DNA of 64,000 bases from JBFWUW01 sp050247075. Its GTDB lineage: Bacteria; Planctomycetota; Planctomycetia; Pirellulales; JBFWUW01. The position numbers and the translations under genes were made by a program. The DNA is taken from positions 1 to 64,000 of the forward strand of contig JBFWUW010000032.1 in assembly GCA_050247075.1 (NCBI GenBank). Reading direction: 5' to 3'. Shown one piece after another: positions 60,881-64,000 of this stretch (position 1 is the stretch's first letter; each line of letters starts with the position of its first letter). The notes under the pieces are model-generated. The model had not been told where the DNA came from. It searched no databases and saw nothing but the letters and a program-made list of their open reading frames with translations.

Positions 60881-61870
60881 ATGAAAGACTTTGAATACGC
60901 GGCCCCGCGGGAGGAAGCCGATGTGGTGGCCCTGCTGTCGCCAGACTGGGGACACAGCGAAGTACTGGCCGGCGGCACCGACCTGATCGGCCTGATGAAG
61001 AAAATGATCGTCACGCCACGTCGCGTGGTGAATATCAAGGAAGTCCCCTCGCTGCACGGCATTCAACGCACTAGCGCTGGTGTAACCATCGGCGCTACCA
61101 CGCGGCTGGATGAGGTTCTTGACAGTTCCGACCTGGACGATTTCCCCGCGGTCAAGCAAGCCATTCGCGGCATTGCCAGCCTGCAATTGCAGCAACAGGG
61201 TACGCTGGGGGGAGAACTTTGCCAGCGTCCCCGTTGCTGGTATTTCCGCGGAGGGCACGGTTTGTTGGGCGACCGGGGCCGGCTGGCGGCCAACGGAGAA
61301 AACCGCTACCACGCCATCTTGGGGAATGCCGGACCCGCCAAGTTTGTCTCTCCTTCGCGGGTGGCCCCGGCTTTGATCGCCCTGGGTGCGCAAGTTCGGT
61401 TTATCGGTCCCGGCCCGGAAGACGAATCGCTGATCCCGCTGGAGGCCTTCTACCGCACCCCGCGCGAGGAACAGCAGCGCGAGAATATCTTGCTGCCCAA
61501 CCAACTGCTGACGCACATCCATCTGCCCCTGGCCGATGGCTGGCTCAACGCCACGTATGAAGTCCGTCACGGAGAAGGGCCCGACTACCCGCTGGCCAGC
61601 GCGGCGGCGGCCCTTAAGATCACCGGAGGCGTTGTCGCCGATGCCACCATCGTGATGGGGCATGTGGCCCCCACTCCTTGGCTCTCTCGCGAGGCGGCGG
61701 GGACCATCATCGGCCAGGGCGTCAACCGTGAATCGGCCGCGGCCGCTGGCGATGCCGCCGTGGCCCAGGCCACGCCCCTGTCTGGCAACGAGTACAAAGT
61801 GCAACTGGCCCGCGTCGCCGTGAAACGGGCCATTCTGGCCGCCGCCGGCCTGCAAACGGGAGGATTTTAA
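60881..61870 (+). CDS. FAD-binding subunit of the molybdenum hydroxylase, with only two cysteines
   Basis: The protein has 329 residues from ATG 60881, 77 bases after the large subunit. EVLAGGTDLIGLMKKMIVTP is the FAD-binding loop, VTIGATTRLDEVLDS the second part of the domain, and NATYEVRHGEGPDYPLASAA the C-terminal domain. In PaoB/HcrB-type subunits the middle region binds a [4Fe-4S] cluster with four Cys. Here only C114 and C119 (GELCQRPRCWYFR) exist in the whole protein; the following loop (GGHGLLGDRGRLAANGEN) has none. It could pass electrons from FAD directly or bind no extra cluster. Confidence 0.9.
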   Translation: MKDFEYAAPREEADVVALLSPDWGHSEVLAGGTDLIGLMKKMIVTPRRVVNIKEVPSLHGIQRTSAGVTIGATTRLDEVLDSSDLDDFPAVKQAIRGIASLQLQQQGTLGGELCQRPRCWYFRGGHGLLGDRGRLAANGENRYHAILGNAGPAKFVSPSRVAPALIALGAQVRFIGPGPEDESLIPLEAFYRTPREEQQRENILLPNQLLTHIHLPLADGWLNATYEVRHGEGPDYPLASAAAALKITGGVVADATIVMGHVAPTPWLSREAAGTIIGQGVNRESAAAAGDAAVAQATPLSGNEYKVQLARVAVKRAILAAAGLQTGGF

Positions 61871-61871
61871 G

Positions 61872-62105
61872 ATGTCGACTCCACTTCCAAACGGCGAGCT
61901 GCCCGTCATTGGCGGCGCGACCTGCCAGCATCTGCGTTCCAAGGGAATGTACATCAGCGGCGAGCGCGATCTGGGCAATATGCCCATCGGCGACGGCAAC
62001 TGCTGGTGCGGCAAGACGCAACAAGTGCTGGGCCCAGACGATCAACTCGTCGGCCGCGACCGTTGCAGCAGCGCCCGCCGTTGTTACGTGGCGGTATTGT
62101 CGTAG
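61872..62105 (+). CDS. Five-cysteine small protein closing the hydroxylase operon
   Basis: The protein has 77 residues; ATG 61872 is two bases after the FAD subunit stop. Cysteines at 18, 44, 46, 65 and 71 (in NCWCGKTQQVLGPDD and DRCSSARRCYVAVL) could form a zinc or Fe-S site. There is no signal peptide. I do not recognise the family. Tight coupling suggests an assembly or electron-transfer partner of the hydroxylase. Confidence 0.7.
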   Translation: MSTPLPNGELPVIGGATCQHLRSKGMYISGERDLGNMPIGDGNCWCGKTQQVLGPDDQLVGRDRCSSARRCYVAVLS

Positions 62106-62219
62106 CCACATGGCTCCCGCCATGTTGGCTTGAATCTGGATTGGTTTTCCATCGCCATTGGCGCTACTAGAATTGGAGTATCGTTACAGCATCAAGCCTG
62201 CACGGCGGGAGCCGTGCGG

Positions 62220-63566
62220 CTACGTTACCCCAGAAAGCACCGCGTTGGCTTCATCGCACAAGCGCTGCGCCTCGGCGGCCGTAGAGGCTTCAGCGATGGC
62301 CCGCACGATCGGTTCGGTGTTGCTGCCGCGGACCAGCAGCCATTTGCCGGGCCAGTCCAGCCGCAAGCCATCCAGGCGGTCGGCCGTGGCATCGGCGAAA
62401 TGCCGGGAGAGCGCGGCGAAGGCCGCCGGCAGCTTTTCCGCGTCCAGCGAGCATTTGGTCTTCACGATCTCGTAACGGGGGAGTTCCGCGGCAAGCTGGC
62501 TGATCGACAGTTCGCGGGCGGCCATCGCATCCAAGATTAACGCCATACCGACAAAACTGTCGCGGACCAATCCCACCCGCGGGTCAATCGCGCCGCCGTT
62601 GCCTTCTCCCCCCAGCACGGCATTCTCCCGCAGCATGCAATCGACGACGTTGGCTTCGCCCACGGCCGAGCGAAAAAACGGCACACCATGTTTTTCCGCC
62701 AGATCCTGGGCCATGCGGCTGGTAGAGCAATTGGTGACGATTGAACCTTTCGTTTGCCGCAGCACATGGTCCACGCACAGGGCCAGCGTGTATTCCTCGC
62801 CGATGTACCGCCCCTGCTCGTCCATCACCGCCAGGCGGTCGGCGTCGGGGTCTTGGCAGAATCCGATCGCGGCACCGGCAATACGGATGCGTTCTTGCAC
62901 TCCGCGCAGGTTTTCCGACGTCGGCTCGGGCGGGTGGGCAAAGCGGCCATGCGGTTCTTCACCCACGATGGAGACGTTACAGCCCAGCGCCTCGAGCAGT
63001 TTTCTTCCTAACAGGCTGCCGCTGCCATGATTGGCGTCGAGCAGCACGCTGAACCGGCGGGCTTTGATCCGTGCGACATCGACCGTGGCCAACACCAGCC
63101 GCAAGTGCTCGCCAGTGGCGTCGGCACAGGGCTGTACCGTCCCTAACTGGTTGAAGGGGGCCCAGGCCGATGTGCCCGCGCGGTAGCGTTCGATGACTTT
63201 CTGGCCCTCCGCGGCCGGAATGACCCGGCCCGTCGCCGAAAAGAGCTTTAGCCCGTTGTACTCCGGCGGATTGTGGCTGGCGGAGATTTGTACTCCGCCT
63301 GCCGCTTTGAGCGAGCGGACCAACACGCCGGTGGTGGGAGTGGCCGCCAGGCTGGCATCGATGCAGTTTCTGCCCACGGCCGACAGGGCCGCGCGGATGG
63401 CGTCGGCCAGCATCGGTCCGGTGGTGCGGCCGTCGCGGGTAACAACAATGGGGCCCGGCGGCAGTTCGGCGGCGAATGCGGCCACATACCGCATGGCCGT
63501 TTCGGGCGACAGGCTGTGGCCGATGATGCCCCGCAAGCCTGACACGCTGATGATCGGTTCTGGCAC
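62220..63566 (-). CDS. Phosphoglucosamine mutase / phosphomannomutase-like enzyme
   Basis: The protein has 448 residues, starting at GTG 63566 (PEPIISVSGLRGIIGHSLSP). The phosphoserine motif is VQISASHNPPEYNGLKLF, the metal site FCQDPDADRLAVMDE, and the sugar loop LGGEGNGGAIDPR; RGSNTEPIVRAI closes the site. It shuttles phosphate between C1 and C6 of a hexose or hexosamine. GlmM, ManB and Pgm cannot be told apart with confidence; SVSGLRGIIG is closest to GlmM/PMM types. Divergent from the second mutase. Confidence 0.92.
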   Translation of the reverse strand: MPEPIISVSGLRGIIGHSLSPETAMRYVAAFAAELPPGPIVVTRDGRTTGPMLADAIRAALSAVGRNCIDASLAATPTTGVLVRSLKAAGGVQISASHNPPEYNGLKLFSATGRVIPAAEGQKVIERYRAGTSAWAPFNQLGTVQPCADATGEHLRLVLATVDVARIKARRFSVLLDANHGSGSLLGRKLLEALGCNVSIVGEEPHGRFAHPPEPTSENLRGVQERIRIAGAAIGFCQDPDADRLAVMDEQGRYIGEEYTLALCVDHVLRQTKGSIVTNCSTSRMAQDLAEKHGVPFFRSAVGEANVVDCMLRENAVLGGEGNGGAIDPRVGLVRDSFVGMALILDAMAARELSISQLAAELPRYEIVKTKCSLDAEKLPAAFAALSRHFADATADRLDGLRLDWPGKWLLVRGSNTEPIVRAIAEASTAAEAQRLCDEANAVLSGVT

Positions 63567-63702
63567 GTTCTCGCTCCGTCGATTTCTTGCACGGCGAATG
63601 CCGGCGGCCGCCGCTTCTTCCGGCACTTGTTCCTGCCGGCAAATTGCCGACAATAGGCCGTTACTCTACCAATTGCCGTCCAGTTCAGCCACGGAGCGCG
63701 TG

Positions 63703-64000
63703 ATGTCGGTTCCCGTTCATTTTGATTTAGCCGCCACGTTGGCCGCCGTTGATGCGGCGGCCGCCGCCGGCAAACTCACGGCCGGCGCGGTGGCCAACAT
63801 CAAGGCCTGGCTATCCGAGCCGCGCTACCACGACTACGCACCCGACGTGGCGGCGCACGTTGCCGATGGCAAATGGCAGGCGCTGGATGACGTGTTTTGG
63901 ACGATCATTCCGTTTGGCACGGGGGGCCGCCGCGGCAAGATGTACCCCATTGGCAGCAACGCCATCAACGACCGCACGATCGGCGAAAGCGCCCAAGGCC
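63703..64000 (+). CDS. Phosphoglucomutase/phosphomannomutase (PGM2-type), truncated by window end
   Basis: Only the first 99 residues are present, from ATG 63703. The characteristic TIIPFGTGGRRGKMYPIGSN of the PGM2/PgcA type is seen, followed by INDRTIGESAQG. The phosphoserine and metal motifs lie beyond the right edge. Confidence 0.88.
   Translation, partial: MSVPVHFDLAATLAAVDAAAAAGKLTAGAVANIKAWLSEPRYHDYAPDVAAHVADGKWQALDDVFWTIIPFGTGGRRGKMYPIGSNAINDRTIGESAQG

Overview
The window reads as a chromosomal segment of a planctomycete, most likely from the Pirellulales. This is inferred from gene content and not from any marker gene. The supporting features are a DUF1501 protein beside a small CxxCH protein, a Ser/Thr kinase fused to WD40 repeats, a Gfo/Idh/MocA protein with a Tat signal, a BNR sialidase, FloA/NfeD, futalosine-pathway menaquinone genes, a cysteine-rich secreted protein, and families of short palindromic repeats. 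The DNA is GC-rich, so long open frames lie opposite most genes. I treated those as shadows. I recognise no tRNA, rRNA or CRISPR array.

Layout. 1-1220: two inverted 136 bp copies of a group II intron 5' segment around a small winged-helix-like gene. 1221-4899: four-gene minus-strand operon of capsule/glycan type (HAD phosphatase, nucleotidyltransferase-kinase fusion, nucleotidyltransferase, glycosyltransferase). 5132-8865: DUF1501, CxxCH protein, and a ketoacyl synthase lacking its nucleophile. 9166-12681: giant kinase-WD40 receptor. 12879-20909: Tag glycosylase, bacterioferritin, sirtuin overlapping a gingipain-like peptidase, HMA protein, ClC channel, and a class I amidotransferase lacking its cysteine. 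21712-30743: OleA/KAS III-like thiolase, ATP-grasp-like protein, deacetylase-like protein, class V aminotransferase, PabA/TrpG amidotransferase, aldehyde:ferredoxin oxidoreductase. 31052-37713: aquaporin, oxidoreductase, TruB, SRPBCC protein, MqnE and a UbiA prenyltransferase. 37876-43161: NfeD-FloA-membrane protein operon, enolase-superfamily enzyme, membrane protein. 43162-49970: Cys-rich protein, metallo-hydrolase, M28 peptidase, catalase, sialidase. 50528-57575: secreted VWA protein and its large secreted neighbour between related repeat segments, then a DinG-type helicase. 57952-62105: four-gene molybdenum hydroxylase operon. 62220-64000: two divergent phosphohexomutases, the second cut by the window edge.

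The strongest candidate for something undescribed is the molybdenum hydroxylase operon. In its Tat-exported iron-sulfur subunit all four cysteines of the plant-type [2Fe-2S] site are serine with the ligand spacing kept exactly, while the second [2Fe-2S] site is intact. The FAD subunit has only two cysteines, where PaoB/HcrB-type subunits bind a [4Fe-4S] cluster with four. A 77-residue protein with five cysteines closes the operon. This suggests an exported hydroxylase with a shortened or altered electron path. Other degenerate active sites are the Cys-less ketoacyl synthase, the Cys-less C26 amidotransferase, and a DinG helicase with Ser at its first Fe-S ligand. Intergenic space carries at least six repeat families, two of which look like miniature mobile or structured elements.
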